The notes: a model not told the origin generated them from the letters alone. A DNA stretch of 64,000 bases from Sipunculus nudus (GCA_026874595.1 CM049317.1:63153118-63217117), one strand, 5' to 3'; positions 1-11,540 are shown, numbered from the stretch's first letter. Made by a program: numbers and translations.

Positions 1-402
1 ATAATTTATTATATTTTATGCTATTTCAACAGTAAAATAATGAAATAAAAAGCTGCCTGCCCACGTCATTTTCTGATAAAAAGTGCCTGAGAAACATATT
101 TTTTTTATTTTGCCTTAAGTAACAATTTTTCTCATTAACAGTAACTAAATACAGCACAATGTGAAAGAGTACCTTCTTTTAAATATTCATTTTAAGCACC
201 ACTGGATGTCATCTAGCTTTGCACACAAGCACTCGTATTCGATAGGGGTCACTGGTAGTAGGCGCTATAGGCCTAATATAGGTAAAACACTGCAAGATAA
301 AAGTACATACAGGTTTTTTTTTTAAATATTACTGTTAGGCAGGCATGGCCTGGTATTCATTCAAAACTGCGTGGTTTTAATTTTGACCATGAACATCACG
401 AA
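1..402. other. AT-rich sequence, nothing recognised
   Basis: I see no coding exon, RNA gene or clear repeat boundary here. It leads into the family I array that follows. Confidence 0.4.
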
Positions 403-1760
403 TTTGAAGCCACCTTAAATAAGAAGGCAACTACAGTAGACCTCTCCCATCACACTGGTGCCACCTGTCATTGACGTCAGACACTTAGTGTTAAGGTCCA
501 TTATATCCACAAAACATATTTGCAGAACTCCTAGTATAATTTCTGATGTATTCCTATGAAGAAATTGTCTCCTATAATTTTCCATATTTTCGGCATTTAG
601 ACCATAAAAGTCTATGATTTTTAGCTCAGCTGACTGAAAGTCATCTGAGCTATAGCAATCACCCTTTGTCCATCGTCCGTTTGTCTGGCAGTTTGGCCGT
701 CCATTAACAGGGCACAAATCGTAACCTCTGGACCTGGAATCTTCCCACTTGACATCAAGGGAGGTCCATGAAAAATCTCCTTGAAAACCTGAAATAAAGT
801 CTCTGTTACCCATATCCTTCGAGCTATGGGGCTCCAAAGTACCCCCCAGAATAATGCAAGATTTGATACAAAAGCTCAAGTATCTGAATAACTACTGCAT
901 TGGTCACCATGATTCTTTGCATGAATATTGATCATGGGATGTTCCATCACTTCCTGCAGACTGGTGGCGCCACCTGTATTTTTTCCAATTTTTTTTTAAT
1001 TTTTTTCTCTTTTTTTCAGATCTGCAATGAAACTGTCATCTATTAACAGGGCACAAATCATAACCACTGGACCTGGAATCTTCAAACTTAACATCCAGGG
1101 AGGACCTTGAAAAGTCTCCTTGAAAACCTGAAATTAGGTGTATGTTACTCATATCCTTTGAGCTATGGGACTCCGAAGTACCCCCCAGACTAATGCAAAA
1201 GTTGATACAAAAGCTCAAGTATCTGAATAAATACTGCATTGATCACCATGATTCTTTGCATGAATATTAATCATGGGATGTTCCATCACTTCCTGTAGAC
1301 TGGTGGTGCCACCTATATTATTTTCAATTTTTATGAATTTATTCTCTTTTTTCAGACCTGTAATGAAACTGTCATCTATTAACAGGGCACAAATCATAAC
1401 CACATGACCTGGAATCTTCAAACCTAATATCCAGGGAGGTCCATGAAAAATCTCCTTGAAAACTTGAAATTAGGTCTCTGTTACCCATATCCTTTGAGCT
1501 ATTGGGCTCCAAAGTACCCCCAAGAATAATGCAAAATTTGATACAAAAGCTCAAGTATCTGAATAACTACTGCATTGATCACCATGATTCTTTGCATGAA
1601 TATTGATCATGGGATGTTCCATCACTTCCTGCAGACTGGTGGCGCCACCTCTATTTTGTTCCAATTTTTTAGCTCAGCTGACTATAAGTCATCTGAGCTA
1701 TAGTTGTGGTCCATTGTCCGTCGTCCGTCCGTCTGTCTGTCCGTCCGTCCGTAGATGTGG
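403..1760 (+). repeat. Family I tandem repeat array (about 335 bp units)
   Basis: Three units of about 335 bp repeat the same landmarks in order: 'aacagggcacaaatc', 'gacatcaagggaggtcc' variants, 'ctctgttacccatatcc', 'aaaatttgatacaaaagctc', 'gattctttgcatgaatatt' and 'actggtggcgccacc'. A hairpin-forming start (agctcagctgact, then agtcatctgagct) is seen at about 625-655 and again at about 1670-1700. The second start is followed by a CGTC/CTGT tetranucleotide run. The many short open frames in this stretch lie inside the repeat and are not genes. The same family recurs at 5.2-6.1, 16.4-17.6, 18.4-19.5, 23.7-24.1, 28.06-31.5 (inverted) and 47.8-49.7 kb (inverted). Confidence 0.85.
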
Positions 1761-2423
1761 CACGTTTTGAAACCGTAAGACCTAGGAATCCAAAATTCAG
1801 CATAATGTTAGATGTCCCCAAGATCTCCTACCAAGCCGAAAACTGGGTCTTTGCGACTTCGTTCCTTTGAGAAATTAAGGAAAAACCTCAATTTTTTATT
1901 AAAATCCTATTTTCACACTTCAGGACTGCCTTATATCAAAACCACTCATCTGTTTTTCCTCATATTTACCATTAATATTCTTCTATATAGTTCCTATGTA
2001 CATGCCAGAAATTAAGTCTGTTAAGTATAAATTCTTTAAGTTATGGGCCCAAACATAATGGACTTCGTAAAAAATCAGGAAAAATATTTACTCACTTAAC
2101 ATGAAAAATTTTGAAACTAGAGTCTATTTTCCCAAGTATATAACTATGTTTAATTAAGATTCAATTGTTTACCCAAAATTAGATCTGAATTTTGTAAAAT
2201 TTTTAAGTAATTAGCATAAAAATAAAATCAGTACCTTAAATTTTGCCCAACTTTGACCATGGCACGTTTTTTTCTGAAAGTACCATTGATTTAATTTTCA
2301 CAGCATGTAAACATAAATATTTAATTTGTTTAAATCTGAAATTTGGAAGTAAAAGCTTGAAAATTAAGCTAGTTATTGATCTTTTTCTTGAGGCTCTATT
2401 GTAGTCATTTTCTTTGATTACAG
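1761..2423 (+). repeat. Family IV repeat, first copy
   Basis: This stretch shares landmarks in order with 3,590-4,045: a 'gttagatgtc' block, 'cctaccaagcc' or 'cctaccatgcc', 'ttaattaagattcaa', 'acccaaaattag', and 'accatggcacgttt'. It follows directly on a family I start and the CGTC run. Confidence 0.7.
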
Positions 2424-2521
2424 ATTACAGATGCAGGGTCCAACTCCAGGTCACTTGAAGTCAGCAATGCCAGGGTTTCTGATTTGTTACAGTCACTGGG
2501 GGAGATCCCCTGCTGTGACAG
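2424..2521 (+). CDS. Candidate internal exon, unidentified
   Basis: The block starts after a good acceptor (tctttgattacag) and ends ACAG before gtgtac. It is open in phase 0 for 32 codons and ends in phase 2. The translation begins ITDAGSNSRSLEVSNARVSD and ends near LGEIPCCD. I do not recognise the family. The phase fits an acceptor at 4,062, giving a possible 3' part of a plus-strand gene. Chance is a serious alternative, since only splice-like borders and an open frame support it. Confidence 0.25.
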
Positions 2522-2560
2522 GTGTACAGTTATTCTCATATCACCACCCCAATCACCCCC

Positions 2561-2581
2561 CCTCCCCCCCCCCCCCCCCCA
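2561..2581 (+). repeat. Poly-C tract
   Basis: A run of C with one short interruption (CCCCCCCTCCCCC...). The minus strand is poly-G. It is one of several long G/C homopolymers in an AT-rich window. Confidence 0.9.
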
Positions 2582-2599
2582 ACCCAACCCACCAAGTGT

Positions 2600-3250
2600 T
2601 CACTGTATCTCCTTAATTGTAATGCTGTTTCCACTCTGATATGCAAAAACTTTCCTTGAAAAAGTAATTCAAGGTGTAATCCAGAAGATGCAATGTTGTG
2701 TAATGTACCATTTTTAAAGAATCATTTTTCTTTTAAATGATTTTACCAATCATAATGGAACCCATCAGTGTGCTTAAATTATGATAAAATATGAAGCACA
2801 TTATGGATAAATAAAGACACAATTAAAAATTGAGAAGTCTAAACCAAGTATTTTTTAGATATTTATTGTTTTGCAGATTTAAAAGATATATTTTTGTGGT
2901 AAAAAATAAATAAACATTTGTATGCATGATATGGTGTTATCTGACAGGATTGGATTTATGATGATGCAGTTGAGAATTGTGAATCAACTTTTATATTCAG
3001 ATATATATGTTATATTGAAAATGTATAGAAATATAAACTTAAATTAAAAAAAAAATTAATGTGATAAAAAAATGAGGATTTATTACAAACATTTGTTCAT
3101 TATTTTCCTGCATCAGCAGAATTTGAGATAGGCTTTGTTTGCCATGTTTTATGTTGTTAATTAGTTACATTTCAACTGTATACATTTCATAAAAAAAAAA
3201 AAACCATATATTTAATAATTTATATTATACAAAAAAAAGATACGATTGAA
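2600..3250. other. AT-rich spacer, nothing recognised
   Basis: AT-rich sequence with short A runs. No exon, RNA or repeat border could be supported. Confidence 0.4.
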
Positions 3251-3253
3251 CAA

Positions 3254-3499
3254 ATGTGTAAACTACTGAAAAGTCAACAGTTAATCGAAAAGCCAACTAA
3301 TGATCATGGTAATTGTACAGATCATTTGTTTACAAACTGCTCACATGCTTCAGTTTCAACATTAGGAAACACATGGTCAGGTCACAAAATATTATTTGCA
3401 ACAATTTCTTGCTCATCAATACAAACCAATCATATAAACCAACCATGGCCTTTATTACCTCTTCCTCTTACACTTTATCTCCATTTGATATTATTTTAG
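3254..3499 (+). pseudogene. Decayed LINE endonuclease fragment
   Basis: An 81-codon open frame resembles the last part of the APE-type endonuclease of non-LTR retrotransposons. Its order of features is a leucine-rich helix ending QLIEKPT, a DHLFTN block, then SGHKILFA where the family normally has a catalytic SDH followed by hydrophobic residues. The aspartate of SDH is replaced by G, so this fragment would be inactive. No reverse transcriptase follows. The resemblance is to a family pattern I know, not to a database hit, so the assignment is moderate. Confidence 0.45.
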
Positions 3500-3589
3500 A
3501 TTTTTACCTTCAAGGTTAACGTCAGCTGAGCACAGTGACTCAAGCACCATGTAACATATTGTTTACATCAAGCTAATGTTATGCAGTTT

Positions 3590-4045
3590 GCAAGAGCTCA
3601 GCTCCCCAGCTTCAGCTCTAAGTTCCTTAAATTCGGCATACAGTTAGATGTCTTCAAAATCCCCTACCATGCCAAGAATTTGGTCACTAGGACTTAATAC
3701 CTTCGAGATATTAATGAAAAACTTCATATTTCTTCAAAAATCAAGAAATATATTTACTCCCTTAACAAGGGCATTGCTGAAGCTAGAGATTTTTTTTGTC
3801 AGGGATGTAACATTATTTAATTAAGATTCAACTGAATACCCAAAATTAGTTCTTAATTTTTCAAATTTTATAAGTTATTAGTATAAATATTAAATTAGTA
3901 CCTTAAATTTTGCCCAACTGTGACCATGGCACGTTTGTTTCCCGTGAGCACTGTTGATATAATTTTCATATCATGCACACATAAGGATTTCAGCTTAGAA
4001 AGCTGAAAGAAATTGGCCATAAATTGTAGCTTTTATTAATGTTTT
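3590..4045 (+). repeat. Family IV repeat, second copy
   Basis: Diverged copy of the 1,761-2,423 repeat with the same landmarks, ending shortly before a candidate exon, as the first copy does. A 3' terminus-like 'gtcagctgagc' block lies just upstream at about 3,522. Confidence 0.65.
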
Positions 4046-4049
4046 TTAT

Positions 4050-4222
4050 GAGACCCTGTCAGACTTTGGCTCTCTTCAGCCCCTCTTGAATCACCTGTAT
4101 TATGCATGCTTGAGGCGAGGCATACATGGAATCCAGGCAGCTTATGGCCAGCCACAGTTGATCCAGGTGTCCAACCCAACTCATCTAGTAGTTTAACCAA
4201 CAACATAACAATAAACAATAAA
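4050..4222 (+). CDS. Candidate terminal exon with two AATAAA signals, unidentified
   Basis: Two plus-strand frames are open across this GC-richer island. Frame 1 runs from about 4,053 to a TAA at 4,194-4,196, with peptide pieces such as FGSLQPLLNHLYY and YGQPQLIQVSNPTHLVV. It is followed by AATAAA at 4,210-4,215 and 4,217-4,222, as in a 3' end. Frame 2, reached from the acceptor ctgtcag at 4,062, joins in phase to the exon at 2,424-2,521 and stops near 4,255. I cannot tell which frame is real, or whether either is. The family is not recognised. Confidence 0.25.
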
Positions 4223-4229
4223 TTAATAA

Positions 4230-5210
4230 TTTTTTATTGGTTTTTAATAACAAATTAAAGAAAAATAGAAAAGGAATTTGTTAGTTCGTAATAACAGGAA
4301 ATTAACTTGCAGTTACTGATGATATAAGAATCTTGTATGGATGGGTAGAATGTCACATATTCCAAATAACACCATGCAGTCACCTATGGCATTTTTCAGT
4401 TCAATTTTAATGATAAAGAAGTAAATCATATTATTCATTACTAATCATTAGGGATCATATGAAGGAAATTAATGATAGACAAAGATGCAGTTGATAATAT
4501 TAATCTAGATTCCTACTGTGTCTAGTGTGTACATTGATGTGAAATTAGTCCAAAATGAATTTTTTACAGTTATTTTTAATATAAATAAAAGCCATAAGAC
4601 CAGGTACTTATGATCATTATTTAAATGTGTGAATTTTGTATATTCTGGATTCTCAACATGATTGTTTGGTGAAAACTGAATAAATACCAGACATGGTGCG
4701 AATATTTGTAATTGTAGTTAAATACAAATATGATTATGTACTCCATTATAAAATTTCTTGCATAAAGAATGGGAATTCAGGTAAAAATGAAAGTATATGA
4801 ATACTCGTGCAAATACTTTCAAAATGTATTCATGAATTCATTCATGAATATATTCTTTAATATTATTTTAATAATCTTTTCAGTTATATTTCATTTTACA
4901 AAATCATATGATTCTCTTATTATTTTTAATAAAAATTATATTTGGGACAATATTTGTATTTTTTTTTAATAAATAGTTAAACTCATATTATATGTTCTGC
5001 TTATAAGTTATTTGGCCAAGTCAAAATCTGTGTGAAAATAGTACTCCATTTGTTAATAAAATAAATGAAATCAATGCACTTCCCTGTCTCCAAAGGAACT
5101 ATCAAAATCATACATAAGCTAAACAACGACAACTCATAATACAGCTTATATTTATTACCACACAAAACCAGCATGTACCTCATTTCTAAATAATATTTTT
5201 TTATCATATA
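4230..5210. other. AT-rich spacer, nothing recognised
   Basis: Very AT-rich. No exon-like or repeat-like block was identified. Short open frames here use AT-rich codons and have no recognisable motif. Confidence 0.4.
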
Positions 5211-6095
5211 TAACAGCTGAGCATCGTGACCCATAGGTCCCTTGTTTCTCTTTTTTCAGATATGCAATGAAACTGTCATCTGTTAACAGGGCACAAATCG
5301 TAACTACTGGACCTAGATTCCCCTAACTTGACATCAAGGGAGGTTCATGAAAAGTCACTGTGAAAACATGAAATTAGGTCTCTGTTACCCATATCCTTCG
5401 TAGTAAGTACCCCTCAGAATAATTAAAAATTTGATACAAATGCTCCAGTATCTGAATAACTAATGCATTGAACTCCATGATTCTTTGCAGGCATATTGAT
5501 CATGGAGTGCTCCATCAGTTCCTGCAAACTGGTGGCGCGACCTGTATTTTTTTTCAATTTTTTAGGCATTTTTTCTCTATTTATGAGACCTTCAAATGAA
5601 GTGGTCATCTGTTAACATGGCACAAACTGTAACTGCTGAACCTAGAATCTTCTTACTTGACATCCAGGGAGACTAATGAAAAATCTCCTTGGAAACCTGA
5701 AATTAGGTTTCTGTTACCCATATTCTCCGAGCTATAGGGCCCATAAATACCCCCAAGAATAATTAAAAATTTGATACAAACAAAAGCTCCAGTATCTGAA
5801 TAATTGTGCCTTGATAGCCATGATTCTTTGGATATATATTGATCATGGAGTGTTTCATCAGTTCCTGCAGACTGGTGGCACTACTTGTATTTTTTTTTCA
5901 AATTTTTACGCACTTTTTTTTTATTATTTATGAGACCTTCAAATGAAGTTGTCATCTGTCCAAAAGCCCACTGATACCTATTTCTAAGGACTCTTCACAA
6001 AATTCATGATTTGTTTGCTCTCTGGCAGTCAGTTTGCTCATTGTTCAACATTCCTTGAATTCAGCTGAGTGCATGGCCCATGGGCCACTTGTTCT
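5211..6095 (+). repeat. Family I array with both kinds of 3' terminus
   Basis: The stretch starts with a terminus-like block (cagctgagcatcgtgaccc, then cttgttt). It continues with about two and a half family I units and ends at about 6,058-6,095 with attcagctgagtgcatggcc, gggccacttgttc. These ends recur at many places in the window. Confidence 0.75.
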
Positions 6096-6099
6096 ATAT

Positions 6100-7105
6100 T
6101 TTGTTCATTGCTCAAATGTGTTTCTATTATAATTGTTGCTCTTGAATGATGATTGTTATATAAACATATTACACGTATAATATAAAACATGCAATACTTT
6201 TGTAGAACTTTAAGTTATGTAGTCATTAAAATGCTGCCATCTAAAACATTCAAACCAATTAGACCTTTAGAAGCTGGCTTGAGTGTGGATTGTCATGAAA
6301 ATTTACCATGTAAACCATGATAATGCAGGGAAAACGCCTATATTTTTTATATTTGTTTTTTTTCTCAAGTCATCCTGTAAAATTCCTGTTTTTCTTCAGG
6401 AGCCTGGTCAGAGCCTAGTATTTAGCTAACCCTATGATGATTATTGTAATAAACTTTCCTGTCTTTAACAGTGAGGTCCCTGCCTGTTTGTTAAACTTCT
6501 TCCTTCTTCCATTATATGATATTCTGTGTGTGTGTGTATGTGTGTGTGTCTGAGCCATACTTAGAAAGTTCTGGATGGCTTTCAATAAAATTTTGTGGAA
6601 GGAAGTATCCATAGTTGAAAGCAGAAAAATTTAGTTTTGGGACAGATTGGTGCAATTGATATGCAGACCACAGTTGAGTCTCAATACTTTTGAAGTAATC
6701 AAATACAAATACAATTACTTATAAAAGAACTGATTACAATTACTTTAGTGTTTTCAGAAAGTAATTGATTTAATTACAATTACTTTTTAAAGTAATTGCA
6801 ATTACTTATTCAATTACTTTTGTGCTCAAAGGCTATTTACATTATGATAGTAAAAACAACTGGATCAGATATTGTATTTAGTAAAATAATTCAGTTTTAT
6901 TCTAGTAAATTTAAATGGAGAGCTCTCCAAGATGGTATAAATACCTCATTCAGAATTCTGGATCAAATTTAGGATATTTGGTTTGTAATCACTGGAAATA
7001 TATTAATCCATGCCCAATTTTTAAATAAATATTACTTGCACAGTTGTGTAATGAAATTATGTGATATAATTAACTACGATTAAAATTAACATTTGCCCTT
7101 TACAG
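6100..7105. other. AT-rich non-coding sequence upstream of exonuclease exon
   Basis: Contains a short GT microsatellite at about 6,523-6,549 and a cluster of 'aattacaattactt' repeats at about 6,700-6,830 that partly pair with each other. No exon encoding the first acidic motif (Exo I) of the downstream exonuclease could be found here. Confidence 0.5.
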
Positions 7106-7175
7106 GTTGTCCCAAAGCACTGAAAACATTGATATGTTCAGAAAAGCTAATCAAAGTTGGAGTTGGAATCTCAAG
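7106..7175 (+). CDS. WRN-type 3'-5' exonuclease, exon with Exo II start
   Basis: The exon lies between acceptor ctttacag and donor gtaagt. It enters in phase 1 (two bases complete a codon) and leaves in phase 2. The peptide reads CPKALKTLICSEKLIKVGVG then IS. In the WRN/EXD2 DnaQ-like family this is the 'P..L..lL....i.KVGVGI' block just before the second catalytic aspartate (Exo II). The family removes nucleotides from DNA 3' ends in DNA repair and replication, using two metal ions held by D-E-D-D residues. The exon joins in phase to 9,259-9,400. Preceding exons, which should carry the D-x-E of Exo I, are not visible in this window. Identity to the exonuclease family is strong; orthology to WRN itself is inferred. 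Confidence 0.8.
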
Positions 7176-7194
7176 GTAAGTTGCACTGTTATTT

Positions 7195-7800
7195 TTATTG
7201 TTCCCCGCTCCTAAGATGCGGGGGACATTGTTTTGGGTTTGTCTGTCCATCTGTCTGTCTGTCTATCTGTCTGTCTCCCTGTCCGTCCATCAGGATTCTT
7301 TTCCGTGCAATAACTTTCTTAATTATTATCCAATTTCATCCAAATTTGGGTCAGTGATTGCTCTCATGCATACCTTGGTTGGGATTGGTTTTGGAGTGTC
7401 TAGCTTCTGTCTGTCTATCTGTCTGTCACTTTGTCTGTCTGTCAGGTTTTTATTTCCGTGCGATAACTTTCCTAAATATTATCCTATTTCATTCAAATTT
7501 TGGCCAGTGATTGCTCTCATGCATACCTTGGTTTGGATTGGTTTTGAAGTGCCTGGCTTATGTCCGTCGGTCTGTCTGTCACTCTGTCATGTTTTTGTTT
7601 CTGTGGGATAACTTTCCTAAATATTATCCGATTTCATTCAAATTTTGGTCAGTGTTTGCTCTCATGCATACCCTGGTTGGGATTTGTTTTGGAGTGTCTG
7701 GCTTCTGTCTGTCTGTCTGTCACTCTGTCTGTCCGTCCTTTATGAAGCATGAGAAACAACAAGATCCCAAAGCGGGGGACATTAATTCCACGAATTTGCT
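7195..7800 (+). repeat. CTGTC-rich repeat of about 150 bp units in intron
   Basis: Three units contain 'gtgcgataactttc'-like blocks at about 7,303, 7,457 and 7,602, separated by CTGTCTGT runs. 'gcgggggacatt' occurs near both ends. A long open frame across it reads mostly low-complexity C/L/S/V and is a repeat artefact. It starts 20 bp after the exon donor. Confidence 0.85.
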
Positions 7801-8260
7801 TGTTGTTTTACATATTGTACTTCTTCTTGGAGATGATGAATGAACCAAAAGCATTCAAATTAGTTATCACTGACCTGTCCAATTATTTCACAAGTGAATT
7901 GAGATCACTTTAGGTCAGTCTCACAGGTGGTCTTATTTCATGGGTTTCACTGTACTGACATGAATGTACAGCAGATTACCAAAGCACTTGTATCTGTTAT
8001 GAATATTTTTTTAATAATCCTGTTTGATGACAAATAGTATAGTAATATAGCTGTATTATTATTTAACTTTGATTACAAATAACACATTAATATATTTGTA
8101 TAATTATGGTATCCGCCAAAAGAGAGTTTTGTGGAGACTGTTTTCAGCCAGCTTCCACCAATGCATAGGTAACCAGAGAATTCCTCTTTAAGTTTAACCA
8201 ATGGACGGAATTTTAAGAAACTCAGAATTATGATCAGGTTACATGTGAACTGCTGGGCCC
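7801..8260. other. Intron sequence, nothing recognised
   Basis: AT-rich intron of the exonuclease gene with no supported feature. Confidence 0.4.
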
Positions 8261-8264
8261 TTTT

Positions 8265-9060
8265 TATGAGTTGACCTCTGACCTTTCCTCTCTGCACAGC
8301 ATCCATCTATGCATCTGTTTTCACACATAAACCTACATATCTTGAGACTTGTTTGACCTATCAGGCTGAAAATTGCACGTGTGTGGCTCTTGGGTAGCTT
8401 TACATTTTACACAAAACTGGTGGCACCACCTACAACCATTTTTACACAACGTCCATCTATTCGTCTGCCTCGGGTTAAAATCACTCATATCTCTGCAGTG
8501 GTTTGAATTACCAACCTGAAATTTTGCATGTCTATACATCTCGTTTAGAGTTCTCATTTTATGACAGTTGGCGGCACCTACAATCATGTTTATGCTGCAG
8601 ACATCCATGCTAATATCTCAGGACTAGTTTGACATGTCAGGCTGAAATTTTGCATGTGTATAGATTTTACATAGCTCTTTATCATAAGCAAAACTGGTGG
8701 TGCCACCTGCAACCATTTTTGGACAGGGTCCATTATTTTCTCTGCCTTGGGCTTAAATCGTATCTCTGCAGTGGTTAGACTTATCTGCCTGAAATTTGCA
8801 TGTGTATACAACTCAGAGGGTGTTGTCTTTTTTATATGACAGGTGGCGCCACCTACAATCATGTTAAGGCTGCATACATCCATCTTAATATCTCAAGACG
8901 GGTTAAAATCACTCATCTCAGCAGTTGTTTGACCGATCCGTGAAAAGTTAGCATGTGTATACATCTTAGAAAGCTTTCTTGTTCAAAAGAGATGGCATAC
9001 CTACAGTCATATTTACGTGACAGACATCAATGCTAATATGCAACACATCTCCCTCTATTT
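8265..9060 (+). repeat. Family II tandem repeat (about 145 bp units)
   Basis: 'gtttgac..atcaggctgaaa'-like blocks recur at about 8,350, 8,500, 8,627, 8,770 and 8,923. Each is followed by 'tgcatgtgtatacatc' and then a 'ggtggc(g/a)ccacc' block. It lies in the intron before the exon at 9,259. The same family recurs at 15.3-16.2, 25.9-26.05, 39.4-39.85 and 50.2-50.56 kb. Confidence 0.8.
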
Positions 9061-9258
9061 TCCCTTACCACTCACTCCATGCCTTATGTCACCTGTACCA
9101 CTCTGATTTCAGCAGATACACAGTCGCTTGTCGACTTCCCGTATTTTAGTTTATCTTTGGTTACAAATAGCACATTAATGTAGCTGTATTATTGTTTATC
9201 TTTGATAAAAAATAACACATTATTTAGCTGTATCATTATTTATCTTTTATGTCCACAG

Positions 9259-9400
9259 CGATATTTGGAAGCTTGAAAGAGATTTTGACATCCCAGCAAA
9301 GAATTTAATAGAAAAGAGCACCATTGACCTGACAAAGCTTGCTAATGAGACGCTGAATTCTTCAGAAAACTGGAGCCTTGATGGTCTTTGTCAACACCTG
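9259..9400 (+). CDS. WRN-type 3'-5' exonuclease, exon with Exo II aspartate
   Basis: Acceptor tatgtccacag and donor gtaagt flank 142 bases. One base completes a serine codon from the previous exon, and 47 codons follow, ending in phase 0. The peptide runs SDIWKLERDFDIPAKNLIEK, then an IDLTKLAN block, then NWSLDGLCQHL. The aspartate of SDIWKL matches the Exo II aspartate of WRN-like enzymes. 'KLERDFDI' and 'NWSLDGL' match the WRN pattern better than EXD2. Both neighbouring exons join in frame with no stop, which strongly supports a real gene. Confidence 0.85.
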
Positions 9401-9460
9401 GTAAGTCAATATTATGTTATACAAAAGTCAAGAGGGTTTACAATGCAACTGCAAACACGA

Positions 9461-9840
9461 TGGGGGCCTGGACAGCTGAGTGGTAAATCCTTCGGCCTTC
9501 TCCGCTGGCTACCTGGCTTCGATCCCAGGTGCTGCCATGAGAGTGTGTTGTAATGGCCCGTCCAAGGTCATTGGTTCTCTCTGGGTTCTCCGGCTTCCTT
9601 CATCTCTCTCACTGTGATCATCAACTTTATCAGTATCTTCTGTTTTCGCTGTAAGTTAAATATCTAACAGTATACTTACTCAATCTATCAAACTTTGTCG
9701 TTGCTGAGGGAGCCAGTGCGGGCTGGTTTTTCTGGAGACCTGTGACTGGCTTAAGCACTGACTTCACTTTCAGTCAATCAGTCACAAACAGGATGTTAAG
9801 CTGCAATTACCTGGATAAAATGGCTGGTGACAAAAGGTTG
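9461..9840 (+). mobile_element. tRNA-derived SINE with V-like core
   Basis: A tRNA-like head has box A near 9,473-9,486 (cagctgagtggtaaa) and box B at 9,515-9,525 (ggcttcgatcc). A central block at 9,583-9,598 (gggttctccggcttcc) resembles the conserved core of the V-SINE superfamily known in molluscs and fishes. The 3' limit near 9,840 is uncertain, and no target duplication was recognised. It sits in the intron between exonuclease exons in the sense direction. Confidence 0.75.
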
Positions 9841-11438
9841 ATTACTTTTTTAAAATAGTTAGCCTGTTAGCATGTGGTAATACACTGAAAGTGGGAGGCG
9901 ATATATACTGTGGTTAAGTTCTGTTAGGGAGGGTTAAAAGTTCATAATGTTAGCTAAAGGGGAAATCATTGTGAACATAATACCTTTATGAATAAGGCCC
10001 CTCCCCTTCTTAACAATGAAAAGTCATTTATACAGTTTCCTCATTATAGTCCATGTACATTTTCTATGTCTGTAGCGTCACAAGTCTAAAAGTTGATTTT
10101 ATAAATAATGTGGTATCTTTTTTATAAATTACCTATAATGGACAATTTTCAATTGTTTGGACTAGTTTATTACCATTGATGGATTTTCAAGGTCACAGAG
10201 GATATAATCCTAAAATGATGTTAACCAAATAGCTTGCCAACAATTTGACCAAAACTCACTGGACTTGTACCAGTAATGTTTGTTATGAAGGGCTAGGTCA
10301 AGTTCGAAGATGGATGACCTTGACAGAGGCAATAATTCTCAAATGATGTTAATGCAATAACCCGCAAAAAATTTGATGAACAATCAAATTCGTTTCTGCA
10401 TAATAACTCCCCTAACATATGATGGATAGGATTCAAACAGAAGATGTATCACCCATGGCCTAAGGGTGAAGCTTATTGATATTTTGGTCAGAAGGAAAAA
10501 AAAAAATTATTACATAGTTTGGTGTTCAGTTGCTGGTGTCTCCTTCAGCAGGCCAGAAATGGATGAATCTTTTTCCAGTCACTCATGTACAGCGGCATTA
10601 CATTTTCACAGCATATTTTGTACAGACAATTTGAAGATTCCCCAGAAAAGGATACACTGGCCCAACACACCACAGTGGCTCTCATTTAGACCATGTCTGG
10701 ACAAATCTATCTCCACTTCCAACATCTCAAAGAATTTTGACCTATTATAGTGACCATCAACAAATTTACATTGATATTCATATGTAGCCATTCTACACAT
10801 CACAGCACATCTGTAGACCCAAGCCCAAGAACAGCTGAATCTCAGTTCAAGAGAATGACCATTTTATTACTACTAACTAGCAGCTGACTCTCTCTAATAC
10901 TAAAAGGTTCATGTACAGACTCAAGCCTCACATATAATAAGGCCAATTCAACATAAAAATATTGGAAAAATATTTGACACGGCCCAGCCAAGACTTCAAC
11001 CAAGAATAATTAGCACAGGTAATACACAAATACAGAAACTAAAAATGCATGTAGTTCTTTTATATCATTATTTTGATAGCTTTGAACATTTTCACTTTAG
11101 CATATCTTTTCTTCCAGTTTATACATGTCAGCTGTTCTTTACAGGGTCTTTAATTTCTAAATATCACTCTATCAGCCCATGCTACCAAAGTACACCAAAT
11201 TCACAGTACTTCAATTTAAAATGACTGCATCTTTTGCGGGGCCCTTACTGACCTGTCAGGTTTCTAGTTGCAAATGAATGTAACCTTTACGAAGATATTG
11301 TTTTAATAAATAGTGTTTCATAGATATGACGATATAACATGCCAAATATTGTTTCAACCAGCAATGTCACACATTTTTCACCACAACATCACTAAGTTTT
11401 GAGTTTCCATCATGCATCAAACATGTTTTATTTTTCAG
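9841..11438 (+). other. Exonuclease intron, mostly unrecognised
   Basis: No supported exon. A minus-strand open frame at about 10,606-10,868 has mixed composition but no motif I recognise, so it is not called. Confidence 0.45.
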
Positions 11439-11540
11439 TTAAATAAGAAACTGGACAAGGATCCAGCAGTGCGTAAGGGTGACTGGACGCGTTATCCGCT
11501 GACTGACAGACAAGAAACATATGCAGCTGCTGATGCCTTG
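11439..11540 (+). CDS. WRN-type 3'-5' exonuclease, exon with Exo III motif
   Basis: Acceptor tatttttcag and donor gtaagt flank exactly 34 codons in phase 0. The peptide starts LNKKLDKDPAVRKG and ends DWTRYPLTDRQETYAAADAL. In this family the Y-A-A-x-D-A block carries the Exo III tyrosine and aspartate that make it DEDDy. 'LxKDxxVRxxDWxxxPLTxxQ' is the WRN pattern just before it. The following exon should encode a short hydrophobic helix ('fliYr.l') but was not found downstream, where introns are filled by repeats. Any helicase part, as in vertebrate WRN, cannot be judged from this window. Confidence 0.88.

Noticed and set aside
415-1554. Several minus-strand open frames with near-identical peptides
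   Set aside because: They are the same 335 bp repeat unit read three times.
7198-7843. Long plus-strand open frames rich in C, L, S and V
   Set aside because: They run through CTGTC repeats and 150 bp tandem units; the same residues repeat each unit.
10606-10868. Minus-strand open frame with mixed composition (YEYQCKF, DGHYNRSKFF)
   Set aside because: Faintly transposase-like, but no motif, start context or splice support; it lies in an intron on the opposite strand.
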